From: Microbispora sp. H11081
GTDB lineage: Bacteria > Actinomycetota > Actinomycetes > Streptosporangiales > Streptosporangiaceae
Assembly: GCF_012999535.1 (NCBI RefSeq)
Contig: NZ_JABBWV010000001.1
Location: 62,001-126,000, forward strand
Direction of reading: 5' to 3'
Length of the DNA: 64,000 nucleotides
Each line of letters starts with the position of its first letter. Within the stretch, counting starts at the first letter, position 1. The notes below the pieces were generated by a model that was not told where the DNA came from, did not search any database, and saw nothing but the letters and a program-made list of their open reading frames with translations. This document shows positions 21,796 to 32,422 of the stretch, piece after piece. The position numbers were made by a program, and so were the translations under genes.

Positions 21796-21799
<4 letters not shown>
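19472..21799 (+). CDS. pnp: Polynucleotide phosphorylase (PNPase)
   Basis: The 775-residue 3'-5' exoribonuclease degrades RNA phosphorolytically and can synthesise tails. Two RNase PH-like halves are visible (first with [16 protein letters not shown] and [12 protein letters not shown]; second with [17 protein letters not shown]), then a KH domain ([15 protein letters not shown]) and an S1 domain ([20 protein letters not shown]). The C-terminal tail is Ala/Glu-rich, ending in an Arg/Ser-rich stretch. The GTG at 19472 follows GAGGAGG. The stop overlaps the next start (GTGA). Confidence 0.97.
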
Positions 21800-23917
<2,118 letters not shown>

Positions 23918-24001
23918 GCCTCCTCGACCAGTGGACGGCGCGCCCCGCCGCCTCGCGTCGCGGGCGCGCCGCCGGGAGGCGTTCACCTACGCCGGCGCCT
24001 G

Positions 24002-24874
24002 TCAGAACAGGGCCAGGCCGAGAGTGAACAGGGCGCCGAAGACGAGTTGCAGGCGGCCGGTCTGCTGGAGCGTCGCGATGAGCGCTGGACCGGTCGCGCC
24101 GGAGCGGACCGTCCTGATCGGGGTCACCGCGAGGGGGAACGCCAGCACGGTCAGCGCGGCGAAGGGCCGGACGGGCACCAGGGCCAGCGCGCACACGAAG
24201 GGCAGCACCAGGGTCGCCGAATAGGCCAGGCGTGTGCGGGCGTCACCCAGCACGACGGCCAGCGTGCGTTTGCCCGATGGTCCGTCGGTGACGATGTCGC
24301 GCAGGTTGTTGACCATGAGGAGCGCGCAGGCGAGCAGCCCCACGGGCACGGCGGCGGCCACGGAGAGCCAGGTCAGCCGCTCCACCTGCACGTACGTCGT
24401 CCCGGCGACGGCCACGAGGCCGAAGAACACGAAGACGGAGATCTCCCCGAGCGCGCGGTAGCCGTACGGGCGGGATCCTCCGGTGTAGAACCAGGCGGCC
24501 AGGATGGCGGCGAGACCGACGAGCAGCAGCCACCAGGCGCGGGTGGCCACCACCAGGAAGAGCCCGGCGACGGCGGCGGCGAGGAAGCAGCCCAGAGCGG
24601 CGGCGAGCACCTGCTTCGGGGCGGCGACACCCGAGCCGACCAGCCGCAGGGGTCCCACGCGGTCCCTGTCGGTGCCCTTCACGCCGTCGCTGTAGTCGTT
24701 GGCGTAGTTGACCCCGACCTGCAGCGCCAGCGCGACGAACAGCGCGAGCAGAGCTCGCCACCAGACCGCGCCGTCCTCCGCGACGGCGGCTCCGGTGCCG
24801 ACGGCGACCGGGACGACGGCGGCGGGCAGCGTACGGGGGCGTGCGCCCGCTAACCATTGAGCTGGGGTGGCCAC
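24002..24874 (-). CDS. menA: 1,4-dihydroxy-2-naphthoate polyprenyltransferase MenA
   Basis: The 290-residue integral membrane UbiA-family enzyme joins an isoprenoid chain to dihydroxynaphthoate to make demethylmenaquinone. It has the first Asp-rich motif NYANDYSDGVKGTD and the second around NNLRDIVTDGPSGKRTLA, and about nine hydrophobic segments. The GTG at 24874 follows GGGAG. It stands alone: convergent with dapB, and 201 bp downstream of the GNAT gene's stop. Confidence 0.94.
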   Translation of the reverse strand: MATPAQWLAGARPRTLPAAVVPVAVGTGAAVAEDGAVWWRALLALFVALALQVGVNYANDYSDGVKGTDRDRVGPLRLVGSGVAAPKQVLAAALGCFLAAAVAGLFLVVATRAWWLLLVGLAAILAAWFYTGGSRPYGYRALGEISVFVFFGLVAVAGTTYVQVERLTWLSVAAAVPVGLLACALLMVNNLRDIVTDGPSGKRTLAVVLGDARTRLAYSATLVLPFVCALALVPVRPFAALTVLAFPLAVTPIRTVRSGATGPALIATLQQTGRLQLVFGALFTLGLALF

Positions 24875-25075
24875 GTGACTCCCTTTTCCTACCTGTGCGT
24901 AGCCGGTGAAGGCGTACCTAGTCTGGCCAATCCCCCGTCACCCTTTGACAGCGGGGTTGGCGGACGCGGCGCCGCCTGAGTGGACGACCACGCGGACGTG
25001 CGGGAGGGGAGTGCTGGATCGTGTCCCGGCGGACTGGCCGTGGTCAGGACGACCGTCTCCGCGGCGAGTTGTCTG

Positions 25076-25678
25076 TCAGCTGATGTCGGTGGTGAGGCGG
25101 ATCATCCTGATCGGGCGGCCCATGTCGAGGACGCGCTCGGCCTCGTCCTCGCCCCAGCCGGCCGACTCCAGGAAGCCCAGCATCTGGTGGTTGTCGGCGA
25201 AGACCCAGGTGACCACGGTGCTGTAGCCGTCGTCACGCAGGTGGTCGACCGTGGCGTTGAGCAGTCTGCTGCCGTGGCCGCGCCTGATGTGGTTGGGATC
25301 GACGAGCAACGTCATCAACTCGGCCGTCGTGGCCGGGTGGAGATCCGGGTCCTCAGCGGGTCCGTGCGACGCCAGCCCCACGACCCGGTCGGAGGCGCGC
25401 TGTGCCGCGGTCGCCAGGATGCCGCCGGGCCCGAGCGCGGTGAACGCGTCGGTGTCGGGCACAACCCGCTCGACAGCGACGAGCAGGCGGTGACGCGGCG
25501 TGGGCGGCGAGAGGATGGCCTCCTCCCACTGGCGGCGCCACATCTTCTCCGCTGCCGGCCCCGTCATCTGCTCCAGCGGGATCGGTGGCAGGAAGTCGCG
25601 ATAGACCGCCTTCCACGCCCGGATCTGGGTGCTGGTCACCGCATCGACGTCCTCGAGGCGGGCAGCTCTAACACCCAT
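25076..25678 (-). CDS. GNAT family N-acetyltransferase
   Basis: The 200-residue protein shows a GNAT core: LMTLLVDPNHIRRGHGSRLLN (acetyl-CoA pyrophosphate loop R/Q-x-x-G-x-G/A as RRGHGS), TVVTWVFADNHQMLGFLESAGW and a start IRAWKAVYRDFLPP similar to acyltransferases of the RimI/Eis-distant group. The substrate is unknown. The ATG at 25678 has AAAGGAG nine bases upstream. It lies 38 bp downstream of the CGNR gene on the same strand, so the two may be cotranscribed. Confidence 0.88.
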   Translation of the reverse strand: MGVRAARLEDVDAVTSTQIRAWKAVYRDFLPPIPLEQMTGPAAEKMWRRQWEEAILSPPTPRHRLLVAVERVVPDTDAFTALGPGGILATAAQRASDRVVGLASHGPAEDPDLHPATTAELMTLLVDPNHIRRGHGSRLLNATVDHLRDDGYSTVVTWVFADNHQMLGFLESAGWGEDEAERVLDMGRPIRMIRLTTDIS

Positions 25679-25716
25679 TCGGCGGGCTCCTTTCTTAGCC
25701 TGTAACACCGTACTGG

Positions 25717-26262
25717 TCAGGAGGGCCTCGGCGTACCTTCCGCGTGGCGTCGTGCCCGATATGCCCGGGTTTTTGTGCGGTTTCCGCAGACGCGCATGGA
25801 ACACCAGGAGCGAGACCGGTTTTTCGAGGAGTCGATGAACGCCCATTCGCAGCCGTGGTCGGCGCAGACTTTCAGCCGCGGCCAGGTGCCGTCGGCGTGG
25901 GCGGCCGGGATCAGCGCCGCGAGCCGCGCGAGCCCACCGGCCACTCCGGACGCCGCCGGCTCCAGGACCGGGGTCCCCGCCGACAACGTCACGCGCACCG
26001 GCAGCCCCGCCAGCGCCGCGTCCAGCCCGTCCGGGACCTCGTACGGACCCCCGCCGAGATTGCCGCGCAGGGCGTGGCGCAGTCCTTCGCGAAGTTGGGT
26101 CGCCATGGCGAGGTCCTCGTCGGCGGCGCGGTCGTCGTCGCCGATGAGCCCTCGCTCGCGCAGCCACACGGACAGCTCGGCCGGCGAGGCCAGTTCGTCG
26201 GCGTCTCCCTCGACGTCGTAGGTGTTCACGAAGTCGCGGAGCAGCTCCGCCGGGCCCGTCAT
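25717..26262 (-). CDS. CGNR zinc-finger (ABATE domain) putative transcription regulator
   Basis: The 181-residue protein has an N-terminal ABATE-type domain (LLRDFVNTYDVEGDADEL, LREGLRHALRGN) and a C-terminal CGNR zinc finger: CADHGCEWAFID, then SWCSMRVCGNRTKTRAYRAR. The family is regarded as stress-related transcriptional regulators in actinobacteria, with little experimental work. A GGGG ribosome-binding site precedes the ATG at 26262. The 217 bp upstream contain a repeated CACTGGTGT (26334-26342 and 26392-26400), otherwise nothing recognised. Confidence 0.87.
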   Translation of the reverse strand: MTGPAELLRDFVNTYDVEGDADELASPAELSVWLRERGLIGDDDRAADEDLAMATQLREGLRHALRGNLGGGPYEVPDGLDAALAGLPVRVTLSAGTPVLEPAASGVAGGLARLAALIPAAHADGTWPRLKVCADHGCEWAFIDSSKNRSRSWCSMRVCGNRTKTRAYRARRHAEGTPRPS

Positions 26263-26479
26263 GATCGATCACCCCTTGTGGCCACTGTACGACAGTCGGA
26301 GGTGACGGGATAACAACACCCTCGTACGGGTTTCACTGGTGTTTGCCATTTCGGGGAGACTTCCATGCGTTTCAGCTGCCTGGCCTGGGAGCACTGGTGT
26401 CTCCTGCGTCAATGGGCATAAGGGTGACATAGATAAGACGTCGCGACGCGGACGGAAGTTGTCGCGGAAGTCAGCCTGG

Positions 26480-27898
26480 CTATCCCAGCCCCGCCCGGGC
26501 CGTATGCGACCTGAGAACCGGGCCGAGGCGGCGGACGCCCTCATCGAGTTCGGGCAGGCCCACCGCGGCCGTGTGGGTCAGCCGGAGCCGCGGGCCCGGG
26601 GGTTCTGAGGGGTAGTAGATGCGCCCCGGGCTCACCAGCACGCCCTGCGCCTGGGCCGCCTCGACGACCTCCGCCTCGTCGGTGCCGGGCGGCAGCCGCG
26701 CCCAGACGTGCAGGCCGCCGGCGGGCGTCAGGCGCACCTCGGCGGCGGGCGCGTGCCGGGCGAGCCCGGCCAGCAGCGCGGCCTGCCGTACGCCGATCTC
26801 CTGGCGGACGGCGCCCAGGTGGCGCCGCCAGGCGGGGGAGCCGACGAACTCGACGGCCGTCTCCTGCAGCAGGCGGGCGACGAAGAACGACTCCACGACC
26901 TGGCAGGCCCGCAGCCGGTGCGCGGCCGGGCCCCGCGCGATCAGGCCCGCCACCCGCAGGCTCGGTGAGGTGACCTTGCTCAGCGACAGGATGTGGACCA
27001 CCGTGCCGTGCACGTCCACGCCCACCATGGGCGGCGGGACAGGCCCGGTCGCCAGGTATCGCGCGTAGTCGTCCTCGACGACGAACGCCCCCGCGGCCCT
27101 GGCCACGGCCAGCACCTGCTCCCTGCGCTCGCGGGTCAGGGTCGTACCGGTGGGATTGTGCAGCGTGGGCTGGCAGTAGAACACCCGCGCCCCCGTCATG
27201 GCGAACGCCTCGGCCAGCAGGTCGGGCCGTACGCCGTCGTCGTCGAGCGGCACCGCGGCCGGTCGCAGCCCGGCCGCCTTCGCCGCCGCGAGCGCTCCCG
27301 GATAGGTGGGGGTCTCGAAGAGGACCGGCGAGCCGGGGGCCGCGAGGGCGCGGAACGCCAGGGTGAGCGCCGTCTGGCCGCCGCTCACCACGAGCACGTC
27401 GTTCTGCGTCACCGCGCCGCCGACCTCCGTGGCGAACCAGCGGCGCAGTTCCGGCAGGCCGTTCAGCGGGGGAATGCTCCACGCCTCGGACCGGCGCGCG
27501 GCGCGCGCGGCCGCCGCGGCGAGCGCCCGCACCGGGCGCAGTTCGGGATTGAGATAGCCGCCGGTGAGCGGCACGACGCCGTCGGAGGGCTGGGCCAGCA
27601 GGCTCGCCGTCGCCGAGTCGTCCGCCACCCGGTCGCCCAGGGCCACGGTCTGCCACGACAGGTCGGGCGCATCGGCGACCGGCCGCCGGGCCGCCGCCAC
27701 GAAAACCCCCGCGCCCGGCCGGGCGACGACCCGACCCTCCGCCGCGAGCTGCGCGATCGCCCGCGAGACCGTCACCGGGCCCACGCCGTGGCGGCGCATG
27801 AGCTCCCGGCTGGACGGCAGCCGCTCGCCAGGTCGCGACCGTTCCGTCTCCTCGCGGAGCATCGCGGCGAGACGGGCGATACTGCTATCGTCGTTCAT
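26480..27898 (-). CDS. MocR/PdxR-type GntR regulator with aminotransferase domain
   Basis: The 472-residue protein fuses a GntR winged helix (residues about 5-70, LPSSRELMRRHGVGPVTVSRAI) to a fold-type I aminotransferase-like domain. The PLP region is visible (QPTLHNPTGTTLT, VVEDDYARYL, and the Schiff-base Lys in ILSLSKVTSPSLRVAG). MocR proteins sense PLP-linked ligands and usually control a divergent gene. Here that is the EamA transporter, whose ATG overlaps this ATG by two bases (CATG, 27896-27899). No ribosome-binding site precedes the start, so translation is probably leaderless. Confidence 0.92.
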   Translation of the reverse strand: MNDDSSIARLAAMLREETERSRPGERLPSSRELMRRHGVGPVTVSRAIAQLAAEGRVVARPGAGVFVAAARRPVADAPDLSWQTVALGDRVADDSATASLLAQPSDGVVPLTGGYLNPELRPVRALAAAAARAARRSEAWSIPPLNGLPELRRWFATEVGGAVTQNDVLVVSGGQTALTLAFRALAAPGSPVLFETPTYPGALAAAKAAGLRPAAVPLDDDGVRPDLLAEAFAMTGARVFYCQPTLHNPTGTTLTRERREQVLAVARAAGAFVVEDDYARYLATGPVPPPMVGVDVHGTVVHILSLSKVTSPSLRVAGLIARGPAAHRLRACQVVESFFVARLLQETAVEFVGSPAWRRHLGAVRQEIGVRQAALLAGLARHAPAAEVRLTPAGGLHVWARLPPGTDEAEVVEAAQAQGVLVSPGRIYYPSEPPGPRLRLTHTAAVGLPELDEGVRRLGPVLRSHTARAGLG

Positions 27899-27923
27899 GA
27901 AAACTGACAATAGCGCTATCGTC
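27884..27923. promoter_or_regulatory. Putative MocR operator and twin leaderless promoters
   Basis: GCTATCGTC occurs twice in direct orientation (27884-27892 and 27915-27923), 31 bp apart, flanking the overlapping start codons. The second copy is part of the dyad GAC-A-ATAGCGCTAT-C-GTC (27906-27923). A TATCGT at 27886-27891 could serve as -10 for the EamA gene and TATTGT (minus strand, 27912-27907) for mocR. Direct repeats are the typical binding pattern of MocR regulators. Confidence 0.6.
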
Positions 27924-28835
27924 ATCCGCCCGGTAGCGGACGTCCCGCACCGCCCTTCGTGGCAGGGCAGCCTGCTGGCGGGCGTGGGGGTGCTGTCGTT
28001 CTCCGGGTCATTTCCCGGCACCGTGTTCGCGATGCGGGGATTCGATCCGTACCTCGTCGCGATCGGGCGCGCGGCCATCGCGGCGATCGCCGCCGTGATC
28101 TGTCTCAAGGCCGCGGGCGCGCCGCTCCTGCCGCCCCGCGCGCACCTGCGGACGTACGCGATGATCGTGCTTGGCGTGGTCGTCGGCTTCCCGGTGTTCA
28201 GCGGCCTGGCCCTGGCGGGCGGCGCGAGCACGGCGCACTCGGCCGTGGTGATCGGCCTGCTCCCCGCCGCCACCGCCGTGTTCGCGGTGCTGCGGGCGGG
28301 GGAGCGGCCGCGTCCCCTGTTCTGGGCCGCCTGCGCGGCAGGGGCACTGTCGATCACCGTCTTCACCCTGACCAGGGGGACCGGCCGCTTCGCCGGGGCG
28401 GATGTGCTCCTCGTGCTCGCCCTGCTGTCGGCCGCCGTCGGCTACACCGAGGGCGGGCGCCTGGCGCGTGAGACGCCCGGCTGGCGGGTCGTCTCGTACG
28501 CCCTGGTGCTGGCGGCCCCGATCACCGTCCCGGTGGCGGTGGTGCTGGCGGTGGCCACTCCGATGGAGCCCTCGGCCGAGTCGCTGGCCGGCTTCGCGTA
28601 CGTCGCGCTGGTGTCGATGTTCCTCGGGTTCATCCCGTGGTACGCCGGGCTCGCGATGGGCGGGATCGCGCGGGCCGGGCAGATCCAGCTCGCGCAGCCG
28701 CTGCTCACGCTGGTGTGGGCCTGGCTGCTGCTGGGGGAGGAGATCGGCGCAGCGACGATCGCGGCGGCCTTCGCCGTGCTCGTGTGCGTGGCGCTCACCC
28801 AGGCCGGTCGCCGGCGGCCCGGTGCGGGCACTTGA
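27897..28835 (+). CDS. EamA/RhaT-family (DMT) exporter
   Basis: A 312-residue membrane protein with about ten hydrophobic helices and the internal duplication of the drug/metabolite transporter superfamily; the second half ends in IQLAQPLLTLVWAWLLLGEEIG, a typical EamA signature. The divergent MocR regulator suggests that it exports an amino acid, amine or vitamin B6-related compound, by analogy. The ATG at 27897 is the only start that keeps the first helix, and its first two bases also belong to the mocR start codon on the other strand. Confidence 0.9.
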   Translation: MKTDNSAIVIRPVADVPHRPSWQGSLLAGVGVLSFSGSFPGTVFAMRGFDPYLVAIGRAAIAAIAAVICLKAAGAPLLPPRAHLRTYAMIVLGVVVGFPVFSGLALAGGASTAHSAVVIGLLPAATAVFAVLRAGERPRPLFWAACAAGALSITVFTLTRGTGRFAGADVLLVLALLSAAVGYTEGGRLARETPGWRVVSYALVLAAPITVPVAVVLAVATPMEPSAESLAGFAYVALVSMFLGFIPWYAGLAMGGIARAGQIQLAQPLLTLVWAWLLLGEEIGAATIAAAFAVLVCVALTQAGRRRPGAGT

Positions 28836-28914
28836 TTGGTGTGACGGCACGGCGCAGGATGAGGCTGACGCCGTCACATGACGACGCGGACCACTGTGCG
28901 GGGATGGTGAGGCG

Positions 28915-29937
28915 ATGTCGGACGTCGTGGTTCCCGAGGGCGGCTTTTGGCCGGCTCCCGAGATCCCGCAGCCCAACATCTACCCGATGGAGTGGCGGGT
29001 GGAGACGGGCAAGCTGGCGGCGATCTACGAGAAGTCCAAGCGCATGCTCTGGAACCCTGCCGACCTGCCGTGGAACCTGCTCGACCCGGGGGAGTTCACG
29101 GCCGAGCAGCGGCTGGGGATCATGTACTGGTTCTCGGTGCTGGCCAACTTCGACGCCTCCGGCCCGGCCGTCTTCGCCCGCGCCACGATCCAGGCGTTCG
29201 AGAAGCACGAGGAGGATCCCGTACGCAAGTGCTTCTTCTCGATCACCCGTGACGAGATGAACCACGAGGAGTGCTGCCAGCGCGCGATCGCCCGGCTGTG
29301 GCCCGGCGGCCCGCTCGACTGGCAGCCCGCCACCGACCTGGAGCGCGCGGCGCACAACAACATCGGCTGGCTCTATCACAACGGCGGGCGCTACTGGAAC
29401 GGCTACAACGCCGCCGTGGGCAAGTATTCGCTCGCCGTGCTGTTCACGAGCTTCATGATGGGGGAGATGGCGGCCTCGACGCTGTTCAGGGGAATGGCCT
29501 CCGGCACCGAGCACCCCCTGTTCTCGGACATGTTCCACAAGATCGGCCGGGACGAGTCGCGGCACCTCCAGATCTGCATGACGATCCTGGAGAACGAGTG
29601 GCCGGGGCTCACCGACGACGTGCGCGGCCTGATCACGCGGCAACTGCGCGCCGGGTTCGTGTTCCTGTCGATGATCCTGTGGGAGCCGCCCGAGGGCTTC
29701 TGGGAGCTCCCGCCGTACTTCCTGCACAACCACCGGGTGCTGATGGACCACGCGCGGGAGGCCGGCCTCGGCGTCCTGTCGTATGAGGAACAGGCCGGCA
29801 ACTGGCGGCTGGCCATGGCCCGGGTGCGCGCCATCGTCGAGCGGTGGGGCATCGAGTTCCCCGCGATCCCCGAGCTCGACATCGACGGCGTGACCGTCGA
29901 CATCGTCGACCCCGAGGACGTCATCCCGGTGTTCTGA
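28915..29937 (+). CDS. Orphan R2-like di-iron carboxylate protein
   Basis: The 340-residue soluble protein has a complete ferritin-superfamily di-iron ligand pattern: Asp80, Glu114-x-x-His117 (RDEMNHEE), Glu184 (MMGEMAAS) and Glu214-x-x-His217 (GRDESRHLQ). The order and spacing recall ribonucleotide reductase R2 and related di-iron oxygenases (in E. coli R2: D84, E115, H118, E204, E238, H241). No R2-like C-terminal tail or radical-site Tyr can be assigned. No reductase or ferredoxin gene is adjacent. A di-iron oxygenase or oxidase acting on a small molecule is likely; the substrate is unknown. Confidence 0.75.
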   Translation: MSDVVVPEGGFWPAPEIPQPNIYPMEWRVETGKLAAIYEKSKRMLWNPADLPWNLLDPGEFTAEQRLGIMYWFSVLANFDASGPAVFARATIQAFEKHEEDPVRKCFFSITRDEMNHEECCQRAIARLWPGGPLDWQPATDLERAAHNNIGWLYHNGGRYWNGYNAAVGKYSLAVLFTSFMMGEMAASTLFRGMASGTEHPLFSDMFHKIGRDESRHLQICMTILENEWPGLTDDVRGLITRQLRAGFVFLSMILWEPPEGFWELPPYFLHNHRVLMDHAREAGLGVLSYEEQAGNWRLAMARVRAIVERWGIEFPAIPELDIDGVTVDIVDPEDVIPVF

Positions 29938-29959
29938 GCCTTCGCGGGATTCCGGACGC

Positions 29960-30844
29960 CTATCGGACGGCCGCGCGCAGGGCCGCGATGAGGGCGACGA
30001 CGGCGGGATGACCGCCCGCGCCCCGGCGGAAGGCGACGCGGGTGCGGCGGCGCATGGACAGCGCGGTGAGCGTGACGCCGTCCGGCGGGTCGGCGGCCCC
30101 CAGCTCCGGCACGAGCGCCACTCCCTGCCCGACGGCGACCATCGCGAGCACCGTGGCGAAGTCGTCGATGTGGTGACGCACGTGGGGGGAGAATCCGGCC
30201 GCCTGGCAGGCGCGTACGGTCATCGCGTGGCAGAGCGTGCCGGGAGTGGAGGCGATCCACGGCGCGTCGCGGCAGGCGAGGAGCGTGGCCACGTCGCCAT
30301 CCCCGCCGACGGCCTTCGGTGTGGCCAGGTACATGAACTCGTCCAGGAGGGGGACGGCGTCCAGGGCGAGATCGGGCTCCGCGGGGACGAAGTCGTACTC
30401 GTGGACCAGGGCGACGTCGAGCTCGCCGGCGCGCAGGCGGGGCGCGACCTCGGCGGGATCGACCTCGTCCACCATCGGATCAAGGCCCGGGTGGCTGCGC
30501 GCGAGCGCGGCCAGGGCCGCGGGGAGGATGGCGCGGGTCGCCGTGGGAAAGGCGCCGATCCGCACGACACCGGACAGGTCGGTCTTCGCCGCGGCGAGTT
30601 CCGCCGCCGCCTGCTCCAGCCGTTCGAGCACGGCCTCCGCGTGCCGCACCAGCGCGACCCCGGCGGGCGTGAGCGCGACGCGCCGTCCGGTGCGCTCCAG
30701 CAGTGCCACCCCGGCCTCCCGCTCCAGCGCGGCGAGCTGCTGGGAGACGGCCGAGGGGGTGAACGTCAGCGCCTCGGCCACCGCCGCGATCGTGCCCCGG
30801 TGGGCGAGCTCACGGAGCAGGCGGAGCCTGCGTACGTCGAGCAT
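29960..30844 (-). CDS. LysR-family transcriptional regulator
   Basis: A 294-residue regulator with an N-terminal winged helix (MLDVRRLRLLRELAHRGTIAAVAEAL, then TPSAVSQQLAALEREAG) and a periplasmic-binding-protein-like effector domain starting around GVVRIGAFPTATRAILP. It ends 22 bp from the convergent di-iron gene and is divergent from the DHDPS-like gene across about 104 bp, which makes that gene the likely target. The intergenic region has AGTTC...GAACT half-sites, weak evidence of an operator. Confidence 0.93.
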   Translation of the reverse strand: MLDVRRLRLLRELAHRGTIAAVAEALTFTPSAVSQQLAALEREAGVALLERTGRRVALTPAGVALVRHAEAVLERLEQAAAELAAAKTDLSGVVRIGAFPTATRAILPAALAALARSHPGLDPMVDEVDPAEVAPRLRAGELDVALVHEYDFVPAEPDLALDAVPLLDEFMYLATPKAVGGDGDVATLLACRDAPWIASTPGTLCHAMTVRACQAAGFSPHVRHHIDDFATVLAMVAVGQGVALVPELGAADPPDGVTLTALSMRRRTRVAFRRGAGGHPAVVALIAALRAAVR

Positions 30845-30948
30845 CAGCGCGGGCGGGGAGGGAGGAGATCGAGCATCAGTTCAGCTTAACGGTTTCGACA
30901 GAAAGGCGAACTGGACCTACACGGTTGATCACCGGAAGGATTCGGAGC

Positions 30949-31815
30949 ATGACTCTTTCCGGTGTTCATGTCCCGTTGATCACTCCGTTCGCCGAGGACG
31001 GCGAGATCGCGCTCGACGCGCTCGAAGCACTGGCGTACGCCGCGCTCGACGAGGGCGCGTCCGGGCTCGTCGCGCTCGGCACCACGGCGGAGGTCGCGAC
31101 GCTCGCCGAGGAGGAACGGCGCGCGGTGATCGAGCTCTGTGGCCGGGTCTGCCGGGAGCGGGGCGTCACGCTCACGGTCGGCGCGGGGTCGGCCGACACG
31201 CGGAGCACGGCCGAGGCGCTGCGCGCCCTCAAGGGGGAGGCGGACGCGGCACTGGTGACGATCCCCGCGTTCGTCCGCCCGTCCGAGGCCGGCGTGCTCG
31301 CCCACTTCACGGCGCTGGCCGAGCAGACTCCGGTGCCGCTGGTCGTCTACAACATCCCGTACCGGACCGGGCAGTCCGTGGGCGCGGCGACGCTGCGCCG
31401 GCTGGGCGAGCTGCCCATGGTCGCGGGGGTCAAGCACGCGGTCGGCGGCGTCGACTTCGACACGGTCGCCCTGCTCGCGGACCCGCCGGCCGGCTTCGCG
31501 GTGCTGGCGGGGGACGACCCGTTCCTGTCCGCGCTGCTCGCCCTGGGCGCCTCCGGCGGCATCCTCGCCTCCGCCCACCTGCGTACCGGCGATTTCGTGG
31601 AGCTCGTCCGGGCCTGGCAGGCCGGCGAGGTCGAGCACGCCCGCTCGCTCGGTCACCGGCTGTCGCTCATGTCGGCGGCCATGTTCGCCGAGCCCAACCC
31701 GACCGTCCTGAAGGGCGTCCTGCACGCCCAGGGCCGGATCCCCACCGCCGCCGTACGGCTCCCGCTCGTCCCGGCGAGCCAGGCGTCGGTCGAGGCCGCT
31801 CTGCGGGCGCTGTGA
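30949..31815 (+). CDS. Dihydrodipicolinate synthase/N-acetylneuraminate lyase family aldolase
   Basis: A 288-residue class I aldolase with the DapA/NAL fold: Schiff-base Lys162 in VAGVKHAVGG, Tyr134 in LVVYNIPYRTG, and GLVALGTTAEVATL in place of the DapA GTTGE loop. Lys is followed by HAVGG rather than DAKGD, which differs from true DapA. True dapA is at 40784. The substrate is unknown; the divergent LysR gene suggests an inducible catabolic function. The ATG at 30949 is preceded by GGAAGGA; an upstream in-frame start at 30925 is less likely. Confidence 0.83.
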   Translation: MTLSGVHVPLITPFAEDGEIALDALEALAYAALDEGASGLVALGTTAEVATLAEEERRAVIELCGRVCRERGVTLTVGAGSADTRSTAEALRALKGEADAALVTIPAFVRPSEAGVLAHFTALAEQTPVPLVVYNIPYRTGQSVGAATLRRLGELPMVAGVKHAVGGVDFDTVALLADPPAGFAVLAGDDPFLSALLALGASGGILASAHLRTGDFVELVRAWQAGEVEHARSLGHRLSLMSAAMFAEPNPTVLKGVLHAQGRIPTAAVRLPLVPASQASVEAALRAL

Positions 31816-31848
31816 CCTTTGGGGATAATCCGCAAACGGACGAATTGC

Positions 31849-31854
31849 TAGCCT
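31849..31854 (+). promoter_or_regulatory. Putative leaderless promoter of the marR gene
   Basis: TAGCCT ends six bases before the ATG at 31861, and no ribosome-binding site is present. An upstream GATAAT and the small dyad TCCG-CAAA-CGGA (about 31831-31842) may hold another -10 or an operator. Confidence 0.45.
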
Positions 31855-31860
31855 GGACGC

Positions 31861-32346
31861 ATGACCGCCATGGCGCCTTCGCGTGACGAGCCCGACCTGT
31901 CCTTCCTGCTCGACCACGCCGGGCACGTGTTGCGTACGAAGATGGCGGCGGCTCTCGCCGAGATCGGCCTGACGGCGCGCATGCACTGTGTGCTCGTCCA
32001 CGCGCTGGAGGAGGAGCGCACGCAGATCCAGCTCGCGGAGCTCGGCGACATGGACAAGACCACGATGGTGGTCACCCTCGACGCCCTGGAGAAGGCCGGT
32101 CTCGCCGAGCGCCGCCCGTCCAGCACCGATCGGCGCGCCCGGATCGTCGCGGTCACCGAGAAGGGCGCGGAGATGGCGAAGCGGAGTCAGGAGATCGTCG
32201 ACGAGGTCCACAAGGCCGCTCTCGGGTCGTTGCCGCAGGAGGAGGCGGAGGTGCTCGTACGGGCGCTCAACCGGCTGGTCACCGGGCATCTGGCCACCGC
32301 GGTGGAGGCGCCGCGGCCGGTGAGGCGGGCACGCCAGCGGGGCTAA
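31861..32346 (+). CDS. MarR-family transcriptional regulator
   Basis: A 161-residue winged-helix dimeric regulator: LTARMHCVLVHALEEERTQIQLAELGDMDKTTMVVTLDALEKAGLAERRPSSTDRRA-type region is the DNA-binding core with the wing DRRARIV. MarR proteins mostly repress efflux or detoxification genes and respond to small aromatic molecules. The MFS exporter directly downstream, with a palindrome between them, is the likely target. Confidence 0.92.
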   Translation: MTAMAPSRDEPDLSFLLDHAGHVLRTKMAAALAEIGLTARMHCVLVHALEEERTQIQLAELGDMDKTTMVVTLDALEKAGLAERRPSSTDRRARIVAVTEKGAEMAKRSQEIVDEVHKAALGSLPQEEAEVLVRALNRLVTGHLATAVEAPRPVRRARQRG

Positions 32347-32347
32347 T

Positions 32348-32364
32348 CGATCCATAAGGGATCG
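32348..32364. promoter_or_regulatory. Palindrome between marR and MFS gene
   Basis: CGATCC-ATAAG-GGATCG is a perfect 6-bp inverted repeat with a 5-bp spacer. A TATAAC hexamer follows at about 32367. The position just after the marR stop and upstream of the exporter suggests a MarR operator overlapping a promoter. Confidence 0.5.
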
Positions 32365-32422
32365 TCTATAACAAAACAATCTGCTACGGTCCTTCCTGTT
32401 CCCTTGAAACAGGAGGCGACCC

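Noticed and set aside
26339-26608. Small plus-strand gene between the CGNR and MocR genes
   Set aside because: It overlaps the 3' end of mocR in antisense, lacks a ribosome-binding site and has shadow-like composition.
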